Source: Pseudomonadota bacterium (lineage in GTDB: Bacteria > Pseudomonadota > Alphaproteobacteria > Caulobacterales > Caulobacteraceae). From it: a DNA stretch of 18,792 bases. The position numbers and the translations under genes were made by a program. Where the stretch lies: NCBI GenBank assembly GCA_023424215.1, contig JAFAEC010000034.1:1-18792 (forward strand), in the 5' to 3' direction. The number at the start of each line of letters is the position of its first letter. Position 1 is the stretch's first letter. Positions 6,674 through 13,590 of this stretch are shown one piece after another. The notes under the pieces are model-generated. The model did not search any database, was not told where the DNA came from, and saw only the letters and a list, made by a program, of their open reading frames with translations.

Positions 6674-8926
6674 TCAGTAGCGCAGGTTGAGGGTCAGGAT
6701 CGCCTGACGCGCCGGGGCCACGTCGGCGTGGTGCACCCCGTTGGTGCGCAGGATGTACTCCTCGTCCCCGGCGTTCTGGACGTTCAGCTGCAGCGAGGCG
6801 TGGTCGGTCAGGTCGTACGAGGCGAACAGGTCGACGCGGGTGTACGCCGGGGCGTAGATGCGGTTGGCCCCTCCGCCGGCCCCGCCCTGGTTGCCGCCAA
6901 AGCTGTCCGACACGTGGTAGAGGCCGCCGCCCACGGCCAGCTGCGGCGTCGCCCGGTATGTGGTGAACAAGCTGAAGCTGTGTTCCGGCGTATTGGCCAG
7001 CGGGTCGCCGACGTTGACGTTGTTGTAGGCCCCCGAGACCAGTTCCGAGTCCATCCACGTGTAGCCGCCGAACACCTGCCAGTCGCGGGTGAGGTTGCCC
7101 GAGACGCCGAGCTCCAGCCCGCGCACCTCGGCCTCCCCGGCCTGCTCGAACACCCCCGGCGAGACCTGGATCTGGGCGTTGCGACGCACCGTGCGGAACA
7201 GGGCCGCGCTCAGCGACAGGCGCTCGTGGAACAGGGTCGCCTTGGCGCCGATCTCGACGCTCTCGCTCTCCTCCGGGTCCGGCAGTTCGCCGGCGAGATT
7301 GCCCGAGCCCTCGCCCCCGACGCCGTTCTGGTCGCCCGCCGACACCGTCGGCGGCGTCGAGGACGTGGCCCACGAGGCGTAGACGCTGGTGGTCTCCGTC
7401 GGCTTGTAGACCAGCCCCCCCTGGTAGTTGACGAAGTCCCACGACCCTTCCTCGGCCGTCGGCGTCGTCGCGCCGCGCGCCAGCGCCGTCCCGTCCACCT
7501 CGTAGCTGTCGTGGCGCACCCCGAGGTTCAGCACCCAGCGCTCGCCGATCGCGATCGAGTCGAAGGCGTAGAGGCCGAGGGTGTTGGTGTTCGAATGGGT
7601 CTCGATCCCGCGCGTGATCGTCCCGCTCCACGGATCGGACGGGTTCGGATCGTACACCCGCGTGCAGTCGAACCCGGTCAGCGGCGCCGGGCAGGCCGAG
7701 CCGCTGGTCGTCGTCACCGCGTAGGAGGCGTTGCGGTTGATCTCGCGGCTGAACTCGGCGCCGACGTCGAAGCTGTGCCTCCGCCCTCCGGCCTCGACCC
7801 GCCCGAACACGTCGACGACGCTGGCGAAGGTCGCGGTCGGGTTCCAGCGCGACTTGGTCCCGCGCTTCATCCAGTATTCGCCGTCGATCAGGGCCGCGCC
7901 GCCCGTGTCGATGCGGCCGCCGTCGCCGGGATTGGTCACCACATAGTCGTTCAGCGTCTCGGCGTAGCGGGTGACGTTGCGGATCGACAGCGCGTCGTTC
8001 ATCCGATGCTCGACCTTCAGGGTCAGGCTGTCGGCCTCGTTGGTCAGATAGTCCCGCGCCCTCAGGCCGTAGAAGCTGTCGTACGGCACATCCAGCACGC
8101 CGCTGTCGGTCGTGCGCACACCGATCTTGGTGAACAGCGGAATGCCGTAATCCGGCATCTGGTCAGAGGTGAGGTGGTAGTAGCTGAGGGTGGCGGTGGT
8201 CGCCGTGCCGAGGCCGATCGCCCCCGCCAGGCCCAGGCCCCACCGGTCGTAGTCCACCGCCTCGCGCCCCGGAACGTCGCCCTCGGCCGACATCAGGTTG
8301 AGCCGCAGCCCCCCGGTCTCCCCGAGCCGCCAGTTCTGGTCCAGCGTCCCACGCAGATAGCCGTCCGTCCCGGCGCCGAGACCTAGGCGGGTGAAATCGG
8401 TCAGGCGCGGCGCCTTGGACGACAGGTTGATGCTGCCGCCGCCCGAGCCGCGGCCGGAATAGACCGCATCCGGGCCCTTGATGATCTCGACCTGCTCGAG
8501 ATTGAACACCTCGCGCTGCTGCCCGCCGCTGTCGCGGACGCCGTCGACGAAGACGTTGTTGCCCGAGGACTGGCCGCGGATGAACGGCCGGTCGGCCAGC
8601 GGCTGCCCGCCCTCGCCGGCTCCGAAGGTGATTCCCGGCGAGGTGCGCAGGATGTCCTGCAGCGAGGTCGCCGCCGTCTGCTCGATGATCTGCTGCGGGA
8701 TGATGGTCACCGACCGCGGCGTGTCGACGAGCGGAGCCGTGAACTCCGGCGACTGCGGCTCCCGCGCCGCCGGCTGTCCGGTGACCGTGACCGTGCCGAG
8801 ATTGGTCGCGTCCTGCGGATCGGCGGCCCCGCCCGGCTCCCCCGCCAGCGCGGGCCCGCCGGCCAGCATGCCGGCGGCGGTCGAGGCGAACAGGAGGGCG
8901 CGGAGCGCGTCGGCGCGATCGGTCAT
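6674..8926 (-). CDS. TonB-dependent siderophore receptor (Fiu-like)
   Basis: The protein has 750 residues from the ATG at 8924-8926, with an N-terminal signal (hydrophobic about 8-27, A-L-A). Next come L-G-T-V-T-V-T-G (TonB-box region), a plug domain with D-T-P-R-S-V-T-I-I-P, L-Q-D-I-L-R-T-S-P-G-I-T-F, R-P-F-I-R-G-Q, N-N-V-F-V-D-G-V-R-D, V-E-I-I-K-G-P and G-G-S-I-N, and a barrel of about 580 residues. The barrel ends N-L-R-Y, an aromatic outer-membrane terminus. Late motifs include N-V-Q-N-A-G-D-E-E-Y. This is the catecholate/Fiu class of TonB receptor that characteristically sits beside piuC, as here. A cysteine pair in the loop S-A-C-P-A-P-L-T-G-F-D-C may close a disulfide in an extracellular loop. 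In-frame ATGs further upstream overlap the predicted operator and lack a signal-peptide shape. Control by iron through Fur is inferred from the dyad at 8948-8966. Confidence 0.95.
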   Translation of the reverse strand: MTDRADALRALLFASTAAGMLAGGPALAGEPGGAADPQDATNLGTVTVTGQPAAREPQSPEFTAPLVDTPRSVTIIPQQIIEQTAATSLQDILRTSPGITFGAGEGGQPLADRPFIRGQSSGNNVFVDGVRDSGGQQREVFNLEQVEIIKGPDAVYSGRGSGGGSINLSSKAPRLTDFTRLGLGAGTDGYLRGTLDQNWRLGETGGLRLNLMSAEGDVPGREAVDYDRWGLGLAGAIGLGTATTATLSYYHLTSDQMPDYGIPLFTKIGVRTTDSGVLDVPYDSFYGLRARDYLTNEADSLTLKVEHRMNDALSIRNVTRYAETLNDYVVTNPGDGGRIDTGGAALIDGEYWMKRGTKSRWNPTATFASVVDVFGRVEAGGRRHSFDVGAEFSREINRNASYAVTTTSGSACPAPLTGFDCTRVYDPNPSDPWSGTITRGIETHSNTNTLGLYAFDSIAIGERWVLNLGVRHDSYEVDGTALARGATTPTAEEGSWDFVNYQGGLVYKPTETTSVYASWATSSTPPTVSAGDQNGVGGEGSGNLAGELPDPEESESVEIGAKATLFHERLSLSAALFRTVRRNAQIQVSPGVFEQAGEAEVRGLELGVSGNLTRDWQVFGGYTWMDSELVSGAYNNVNVGDPLANTPEHSFSLFTTYRATPQLAVGGGLYHVSDSFGGNQGGAGGGANRIYAPAYTRVDLFASYDLTDHASLQLNVQNAGDEEYILRTNGVHHADVAPARQAILTLNLRY

Positions 8927-8947
8927 GAGTCGGGTCCGGAGAGTTGA

Positions 8948-8966
8948 AATGCGAGCGGTTCGCATT
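8948..8966 (-). promoter_or_regulatory. Fur-like operator upstream of the TonB receptor
   Basis: A perfect inverted repeat AATGCGA - GCGGT - TCGCATT spans 19 bp, the length of a classical Fur box, and ends 21 bp before the receptor start. On the receptor strand it is preceded by GAT, giving GATAATGCGA, which resembles the left half of the Fur consensus; GATAAT there could also serve as a -10 element (+ strand 8964-8969). Assignment to Fur rests on length, symmetry and the receptor-piuC context, not on a matrix search. Confidence 0.55.
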
Positions 8967-8992
8967 ATCATCTTCCCCGGCCGCCGCAACCG

Positions 8993-9017
8993 CAATTGCG
9001 ACACACTCTCACAATTG
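8993..9017 (-). promoter_or_regulatory. Second imperfect dyad in the receptor upstream region
   Basis: CAATTGCGA - CACACTC - TCACAATTG is a 25-bp inverted repeat with 8 of 9 arm pairs matching. Its half-site (ATTGCGA) resembles that of the Fur-like dyad at 8948-8966 (AATGCGA). It lies between the stop of the ferredoxin reductase gene (9028) and that dyad, where an upstream operator or -35 region would be expected. Each arm also contains the palindrome CAATTG. No T-run follows, so it is not an intrinsic terminator of the upstream gene. Confidence 0.35.
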
Positions 9018-9027
9018 TCCGACGGCC

Positions 9028-10236
9028 TCAGCCGGCCGCCACCTGCTTCATCGGCACGGTCGTATCCGCCAGCCGCGCCGGGTCCACCGGCGTGCCGCGG
9101 CCGATCATCTGCCGGCCGCCCATGAACTCGGCCGCCGCGTTGACCGCCTCCACGCAAACGATCCGGTCGCCCTTCAGATGGAAGACCGCGAAGGCGCCCG
9201 AGGCCGGGTCGCCGCGCACCACCTGCCGGTCGGCCCCGTCGGCCAGTCCCGCGATCTGCAGCTTGACGTCGTACTGATCGGACCAGAACCACGGCACTTC
9301 CGGCGCCGGCGCGGGCCGCCCGACGATCGCCGCCGCCGCCTGCTTGGCCTGCTCCAGCGCATTGGGCACGCTCTCCAGCCGATGGCGCAGGCCGCCCAGG
9401 GCCGGGATCGGCCGGAAGGTCACGTCGCCGATGGCGTAGATGGAAGGGTCCGAGGTCCGCGCGGTCTCGTCCACCACCACGCCGTTGTCGCAGGCCAGTC
9501 CGGCCGCGCGCGGCAGGGAATCGCAGGCCAGCGCCCCGACCCCGACCAGCACCACGTCCGCCTCGACCAGCCGGCCGTCCGCCAGCCGCACGCCCTCGGC
9601 CTCGAACCCGGCCACCTCGGCCGAGGTCAGGATCTCGACGCCTTCCCGCCGGTGCCTGTCCGTGAAGAAGGTCGACAGAACCGGCGAGGCCACCCGCGCC
9701 AGAACGCGATCCATCCGCTCGATCACCACCGCCTCGGCCCCGAGCGCGCGCGCCGAGGCCGCCGCCTCCAGCCCGACATAGCCGCCGCCGACCACGGCCA
9801 GCTTCCTGCCGGGCCCGAGCGCGGCCTTCAGCCGCTGCGCGTCCGCCAGGGTGCGCAGCTCCAGCAGGCCCGGTCGGTCGGCCCCGGGCAAAGACAGTTT
9901 CCGCGCCGTCGACCCGGTGGCGAGGATCAGCACGTCGTAGGGCTCCACCCTCCCGTCGGCGAAGGTCGCCGTCCTCGCGGCCGGATCGATGGCCGTCGCC
10001 GTGACGCCGGTGCGCAGTTCGATGCCCTGTTCGGCATAGAAGCTCTCAGGGCGCAGCAGCACGTCCTCCAACTCCGCCTCGCCCTTCAGCCAGGCCTTGG
10101 ACAGCGGCGGCCGCTGGTACGGCGGGGCGGGCTCCTCGCCCGCCAGCACCACTGCGCCGTCGAACCCGTACTGCCTGAGCAGGGCCGCCGCCGTGCCGCC
10201 CGCGTGACCCGCGCCGATGATCAGAACCTTCGTCAT
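9028..10236 (-). CDS. FAD-dependent ferredoxin/rubredoxin reductase (BphA4-type)
   Basis: The protein has 402 residues from the ATG at 10234-10236. Motifs in order: FAD-binding G-A-G-H-A-G-G (8-14), P-P-Y-Q-R-P-P-L-S-K-A-W-L (38-50), A-T-G-S (106-109), the NAD-binding V-V-G-G-G-Y-V-G-L-E-A-A (148-159), the FAD contact Y-A-I-G-D-V (267-272), and the C-terminal reductase domain beginning P-W-F-W-S-D-Q-Y-D (315-323). The acidic E173 at the end of the second NAD strand (V-V-I-E-R) favours NADH over NADPH. Such enzymes pass electrons from NADH to a [2Fe-2S] ferredoxin or rubredoxin serving an oxygenase. No ferredoxin or oxygenase component is in the window, so the partner is unknown. It lies on the same strand as the receptor-piuC pair, with a 101-nt gap holding the two dyads, so it may be a separate transcript reading toward them. 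No strong Shine-Dalgarno is seen. Confidence 0.9.
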   Translation of the reverse strand: MTKVLIIGAGHAGGTAAALLRQYGFDGAVVLAGEEPAPPYQRPPLSKAWLKGEAELEDVLLRPESFYAEQGIELRTGVTATAIDPAARTATFADGRVEPYDVLILATGSTARKLSLPGADRPGLLELRTLADAQRLKAALGPGRKLAVVGGGYVGLEAAASARALGAEAVVIERMDRVLARVASPVLSTFFTDRHRREGVEILTSAEVAGFEAEGVRLADGRLVEADVVLVGVGALACDSLPRAAGLACDNGVVVDETARTSDPSIYAIGDVTFRPIPALGGLRHRLESVPNALEQAKQAAAAIVGRPAPAPEVPWFWSDQYDVKLQIAGLADGADRQVVRGDPASGAFAVFHLKGDRIVCVEAVNAAAEFMGGRQMIGRGTPVDPARLADTTVPMKQVAAG

Positions 10237-10359
10237 GTTCGGGAAGTAGGGCGAGCCAGCCTGTTCCGCCAAGCCTCGATGCGCGGGAAGCGAAGGCCGT
10301 TGCCGGAGTCCGGCCCGCATGTCATCTTCGACGGCGGGGCCAAACGGGGGTTCGGGATC

Positions 10360-11244
10360 ATGAAAAAGGCATTCATCGCCGCCATGGCGGCCATGCTGGC
10401 GTCCGCATCGGCGGCGGCGCAGGACACGTCGGCGACCGCCGCCTACGGCTCGGTCCGGCTCAACTCGGGCTTCACGCCCGATCCGCACTCGATCAGCCTG
10501 ACCGCCGGAGGATCGATCGACGCCTCGCGCATCGGTTCGCCCTGCCAGGGCTCGATCGCCAACGCCCCCGATTACGAAGTGACCTATTCGGCCGGGTCCC
10601 TGCCGCTCTACATCTACGTCAACGCCGGCAGCGACACGACCCTGGTGGTCAACGGCCCCGACGGCCAGTGGTACTGCGACGACGACTCCAACGGCGGCGT
10701 GAACCCCCAGGTCACCTTCAACTCGCCGCGCTCGGGGACCTACGACATCTGGGTCGGGACCTACGGCGGCGGCACCGCGGCGGCCACCCTGCACATCAGC
10801 GAACTCGCCGAGGACGACGGCTCCGACTGGCAGCCCGACAACGCCTCCATGCCGGACGCGAGCATGCGCGCCACCTACGGCGAGATCACCCTGCGGAGCG
10901 GCTTCACCCCGGATCCCCACCGCATCGGCCTGACCGCGGGCGGCCAGGTGCCGGCGTCCAACGTCTCCTCGGCCTGCGCCGGCTCCATCGCGACGGCGCC
11001 GGACTACCAGGTCACCTACACCAGCGGCTCCTTCCCGCTCGTGTTCCGCACGGAGGCGTCCTCGGACACCACCCTCGTGGTCAACGGCCCCGACGGGCAG
11101 TGGTACTGCAACGACGACGGCTGGCACTCGAACAACGCCCAGGTCCGCTTCGACAAGCCTTCCTCGGGCGTCTACGACATCTGGGTGGGGACCTACGGCG
11201 GCGGCACCACGCCGGCGACCCTGCTGGTCACCGAGACTCCCTGA
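10360..11244 (+). CDS. Secreted protein with two tandem copies of an unrecognised beta-rich domain
   Basis: The protein has 294 residues with a clear Sec signal (M-K-K-A-F-I-A-A-M-A ending S-A-A-A-Q, cleavage near 20). The rest is two copies of one domain, about residues 27-147 and 170-291, joined by an acidic linker (E-D-D-G-S-D-W-Q-P-D). Shared blocks are Y-G-[SE]-[VI]-[RT]-L-x-S-G-F-T-P-D-P-H, A-P-D-Y-x-V-T-Y, S-D-T-T-L-V-V-N-G-P-D-G-Q-W-Y-C, and Y-D-I-W-V-G-T-Y-G-G-G-T. Equivalent residues are exactly 144 apart, and each copy has one cysteine pair (C62/C106 and C206/C250), probably a disulfide. The pattern recalls pre-peptidase C-terminal-like sandwich domains, but I do not recognise the family and assign no function. 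The gene is divergent from the ferredoxin reductase (123-nt gap), and zwf follows after a 179-nt gap, so it is probably its own unit. Confidence 0.85.
   Translation: MKKAFIAAMAAMLASASAAAQDTSATAAYGSVRLNSGFTPDPHSISLTAGGSIDASRIGSPCQGSIANAPDYEVTYSAGSLPLYIYVNAGSDTTLVVNGPDGQWYCDDDSNGGVNPQVTFNSPRSGTYDIWVGTYGGGTAAATLHISELAEDDGSDWQPDNASMPDASMRATYGEITLRSGFTPDPHRIGLTAGGQVPASNVSSACAGSIATAPDYQVTYTSGSFPLVFRTEASSDTTLVVNGPDGQWYCNDDGWHSNNAQVRFDKPSSGVYDIWVGTYGGGTTPATLLVTETP
10645..10677 (+). repeat. DNA-level repeat unit, copy 1 (within tandem-domain gene)
   Basis: This 33-bp stretch encodes V-V-N-G-P-D-G-Q-W-Y-C and recurs at 11077-11109 with a single base change, offset exactly 432 bp (144 codons). The near-identity in third positions suggests recent duplication or gene conversion between the two domain copies. 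Confidence 0.8.
11077..11109 (+). repeat. DNA-level repeat unit, copy 2 (within tandem-domain gene)
   Basis: This is the partner of the stretch at 10645-10677, with one mismatch over 33 bp. The flanking codons around T-L and Y-D-I-W-V-G-T-Y-G-G-G-T are also strongly conserved in DNA, while the connecting loops have diverged. Confidence 0.8.
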
Positions 11245-11247
11245 TCG

Positions 11248-11271
11248 TCCCGGGCTCCGGCCGCGCCGGGA
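11248..11271. repeat. Inverted repeat after the tandem-domain gene
   Basis: TCCCGG at 11248-11253 pairs with CCGGGA at 11266-11271 around a 12-base GC-rich loop, immediately after the stop codon. No T-run follows, so it is at best a processing or Rho-assisted 3' hairpin. Confidence 0.35.
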
Positions 11272-11301
11272 ACCGCCAGGGCGCGCGCGAATTCCCCTGA
11301 G

Positions 11302-11327
11302 GACGGCCGCCGCCCCGCGCGGCCGTC
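11302..11327. repeat. Perfect 8-bp inverted repeat upstream of zwf
   Basis: GACGGCCG (11302-11309) and CGGCCGTC (11320-11327) form a perfect stem with a 10-base loop. There is no T-tract on either side, so this is not a standard intrinsic terminator. It is the first of two stable hairpins in the 179-nt gap before zwf. Confidence 0.5.
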
Positions 11328-11340
11328 ACATGGTGTTTCA

Positions 11341-11367
11341 GGCGGAGCCGTATCGGTTGGCTCCGCC
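11341..11367. repeat. Perfect 9-bp inverted repeat upstream of zwf
   Basis: GGCGGAGCC (11341-11349) and GGCTCCGCC (11359-11367) pair perfectly around a 9-base loop, ending 56 bp before the zwf start. It could be a leader RNA hairpin or a dyad operator for the sugar operon. The sequence alone does not decide between them. Confidence 0.5.
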
Positions 11368-11423
11368 CCCGGAAGCGGCCAAAGACCCTCCATAGCGACG
11401 GGTTCAGGAGTGAAGGAGCGCGG

Positions 11424-12884
11424 ATGGCGGCCCTTGTGCTGTTCGGCGGCGGCGGCGACCTCGCCATGCGGATGCTTCTGCCTTCGCTCTACTTCCTCGA
11501 GCACGACGGCCTGCTGCCGGACGACCTCAAGATCATCGGCGCCGCCCGCTCCGACGAAAGCCGCGACGAATATCTCGCCAAGGTCCGGACCGCCGTCGAG
11601 GGCAAGGCCGAGGCCGACGAGGCGTGGTCGGAGGCGGCGTGGAGCCGCCTCTCCGGCCGGCTCGACTATCTCGCCGTCGACGCCACCGACCCGGCCAGCC
11701 TGGAGCCCCTGAAGGCGCGCGTCGGCGACGGACCGACCACCTCCTTCCTCGCCGTCTCCCCCTCGCTCTACGGCCGCATCGTCACCGCCCTGAAGGCGGC
11801 GGGGCTGGCCGGCGAGCGCGACCGGGTCGTGCTGGAGAAGCCGGTCGGCCGCGACCTCGAGACCTTCCGCGAGATCGACGACGCGGTGGCCGCGGCCTTC
11901 AGCGAGAACCAGGTCTTCCGCATCGACCACTACCTCGGCAAGGAGACGGTCCAGAACCTGATCGCCCTGCGCTTCGGCAACACCGTGTTCGAACCGCTGT
12001 GGAACAACCTCTCGATCGACCACGTGCAGATCACCGTCGGCGAGACCGTCGGGGTCGGCGACCGCTGGCCCTATTACGACGAGTACGGCGCGCTCCGCGA
12101 CATGCTGCAGAACCACATGCTGCAGCTGCTGTGTCTGGTGGCCATGGAGCCGCCGGCCGATCTCGATCCGGACTCCGTCCGCAACGAGAAGGTCAAGGTG
12201 CTGCGTTCGCTGCGCCCGATCACGCCGGACGAGGCCGAGCGCGTCACCGTTCGCGGCCAGTACGTCGGCGGCGTGGTCGAGGGCGAGGCGGTCAAGGGCT
12301 ACGACGAGGAGCGCGGCCAGGACTCGGACACGGAGACCTTCGTCGCCATCCGCGCCGAGATCGACAACTGGCGCTGGGCCGGCGTGCCCTTCTTCATGCG
12401 CACCGGCAAGCGCCTGCCGGAAAAGCGCACCGAGATCGTCATCCAGTTCAAGCCGGTGCCGCACTCGATCTTCGAACAGGGCGACCGGGGCGCCCTGCAG
12501 GCCAATCGCATGGTCATCGAGCTGCAGCCCGAGGAGGACATCTCCCTGTCGGTGATGAACAAGCGGCCCGGCCTCGAACAGCGCATGCAGCTGCAGCCGA
12601 TCCGCATGTCCCTGTCCTGGGGGCAGAACGATCGCGGCACCCGGCCCCCGCGGCGGCGCATCGCCTACGAGCGCCTGCTCCTCGACGCCCTGGCCGGCGA
12701 CTCCACCCTGTTCGTCCGCCGCGACGAGGCCGAGCAGGCCTGGAAATGGGTCGACGAGGTCTCGGACGCCTGGGCCGAGGGCGAGGTGCGGCCGAAGGAG
12801 TACGCCGCCGGGACCTGGGGACCCGACGCCGCCGCCGCCCTGCTGGCCCGCACCGGCCGCGAATGGAACACCGGTCATGGCTGA
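11424..12884 (+). CDS. zwf: Glucose-6-phosphate 1-dehydrogenase
   Basis: The protein has 486 residues, normal for bacterial G6PDH, and converts glucose-6-phosphate to 6-phosphogluconolactone while reducing NAD(P)+. Visible motifs are the dinucleotide loop G-G-G-G-D-L-A (8-14; most relatives have G-A-S-G-D-L), E-K-P-V-G-R-D-L (138-145), the family signature R-I-D-H-Y-L-G-K-E (166-174), and the catalytic His in Q-N-H-M-L-Q (H231). The late A-G-V-P-F-F-M-R-T-G-K-R-L block binds substrate and structural NADP. The start is supported by AAGGAG at 11413-11418, five bases before the ATG. It is the first gene of a zwf-pgl-edd-glk operon, and its end overlaps pgl by 8 nt. The 179-nt upstream region holds strong inverted repeats that may take part in control. 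Confidence 0.98.
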   Translation: MAALVLFGGGGDLAMRMLLPSLYFLEHDGLLPDDLKIIGAARSDESRDEYLAKVRTAVEGKAEADEAWSEAAWSRLSGRLDYLAVDATDPASLEPLKARVGDGPTTSFLAVSPSLYGRIVTALKAAGLAGERDRVVLEKPVGRDLETFREIDDAVAAAFSENQVFRIDHYLGKETVQNLIALRFGNTVFEPLWNNLSIDHVQITVGETVGVGDRWPYYDEYGALRDMLQNHMLQLLCLVAMEPPADLDPDSVRNEKVKVLRSLRPITPDEAERVTVRGQYVGGVVEGEAVKGYDEERGQDSDTETFVAIRAEIDNWRWAGVPFFMRTGKRLPEKRTEIVIQFKPVPHSIFEQGDRGALQANRMVIELQPEEDISLSVMNKRPGLEQRMQLQPIRMSLSWGQNDRGTRPPRRRIAYERLLLDALAGDSTLFVRRDEAEQAWKWVDEVSDAWAEGEVRPKEYAAGTWGPDAAAALLARTGREWNTGHG

Positions 12885-13590
12885 GGTCAGCGCCTTCTCC
12901 GACGCCGTCGCCTGGGCCGAGGCCTGCGCGGACCGGCTCGCCGGGGCCCTCGCCGGGGCCGTGTCCACCGACGGCGCCGCCTTCTTCGCCGGGGCCGGCG
13001 GATCGACCCCCGAGCCGATCTATCGGCGACTCGCCGCCGCGCCGCTCGACTGGTCGCGCGTCACCGCCACCCTGGTCGACGAGCGCTACGTGCCGGAGAG
13101 CTCGGACAAGTCCAACGCCCGGCTGCTGAAGCAGAGCCTGCTGACCGGCCCGGCCGCCAGCGCCCGCTTCGTGCCGCTCTACAGCGAGCAGATCACCGTC
13201 GACCGCGCCGGCCTGCTGGCCGCCCACGCCCTGCGCGCGGTCGGACGGCCTCTGGACGCCGTCCTTCTCGGCATGGGCGAGGATGGCCATATCTGCTCCA
13301 TGTTCCCCGACAATCCCGCGCTGAAGCAACTGCTCGCGCCGAACAATCCGCCCCTCGTCCTCGCGGTCCACAAGAGCCGCTCCACCTCGGCCCCGCAGGA
13401 GGATCGGTTGTCGATGAACCTGCCGTGGCTGGCCCAGGCCCGCCGGGTCATCCTCGCCCTGAGCGGGGCGAAGAAGCGCGAGGTGTTCGAGCGCGAGGTC
13501 GGCGGCGATCCGTCCGTCTCGCCGATCGCGGCCCTCGTCGCCGCCCGCGCCGGCGACATCGAAGTGCTGTGGACGGAGGCCGCCCGATGA
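12877..13590 (+). CDS. pgl: 6-phosphogluconolactonase
   Basis: The protein has 237 residues and belongs to the DevB/SOL family of 6-phosphogluconolactonases, which hydrolyse 6-phosphogluconolactone to 6-phosphogluconate in the cytosol. Family motifs include F-F-A-G-A-G-G-S-T-P (phosphate-binding loop, about 36-45), D-E-R-Y-V-P-E-S-S-D-K-S-N-A-R-L-L (68-84) and the catalytic region G-M-G-E-D-G-H (132-138, with H138), followed by C-S-M-F-P. A later block, R-V-I-L-A-L-S-G-A-K-K-R-E-V, matches the conserved L-x-x-x-G-x-x-K. The start codon lies inside the end of zwf (8-nt overlap) and the stop overlaps the edd start as ATGA, so all three are almost surely co-translated. Confidence 0.97.
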   Translation: MAEVSAFSDAVAWAEACADRLAGALAGAVSTDGAAFFAGAGGSTPEPIYRRLAAAPLDWSRVTATLVDERYVPESSDKSNARLLKQSLLTGPAASARFVPLYSEQITVDRAGLLAAHALRAVGRPLDAVLLGMGEDGHICSMFPDNPALKQLLAPNNPPLVLAVHKSRSTSAPQEDRLSMNLPWLAQARRVILALSGAKKREVFEREVGGDPSVSPIAALVAARAGDIEVLWTEAAR

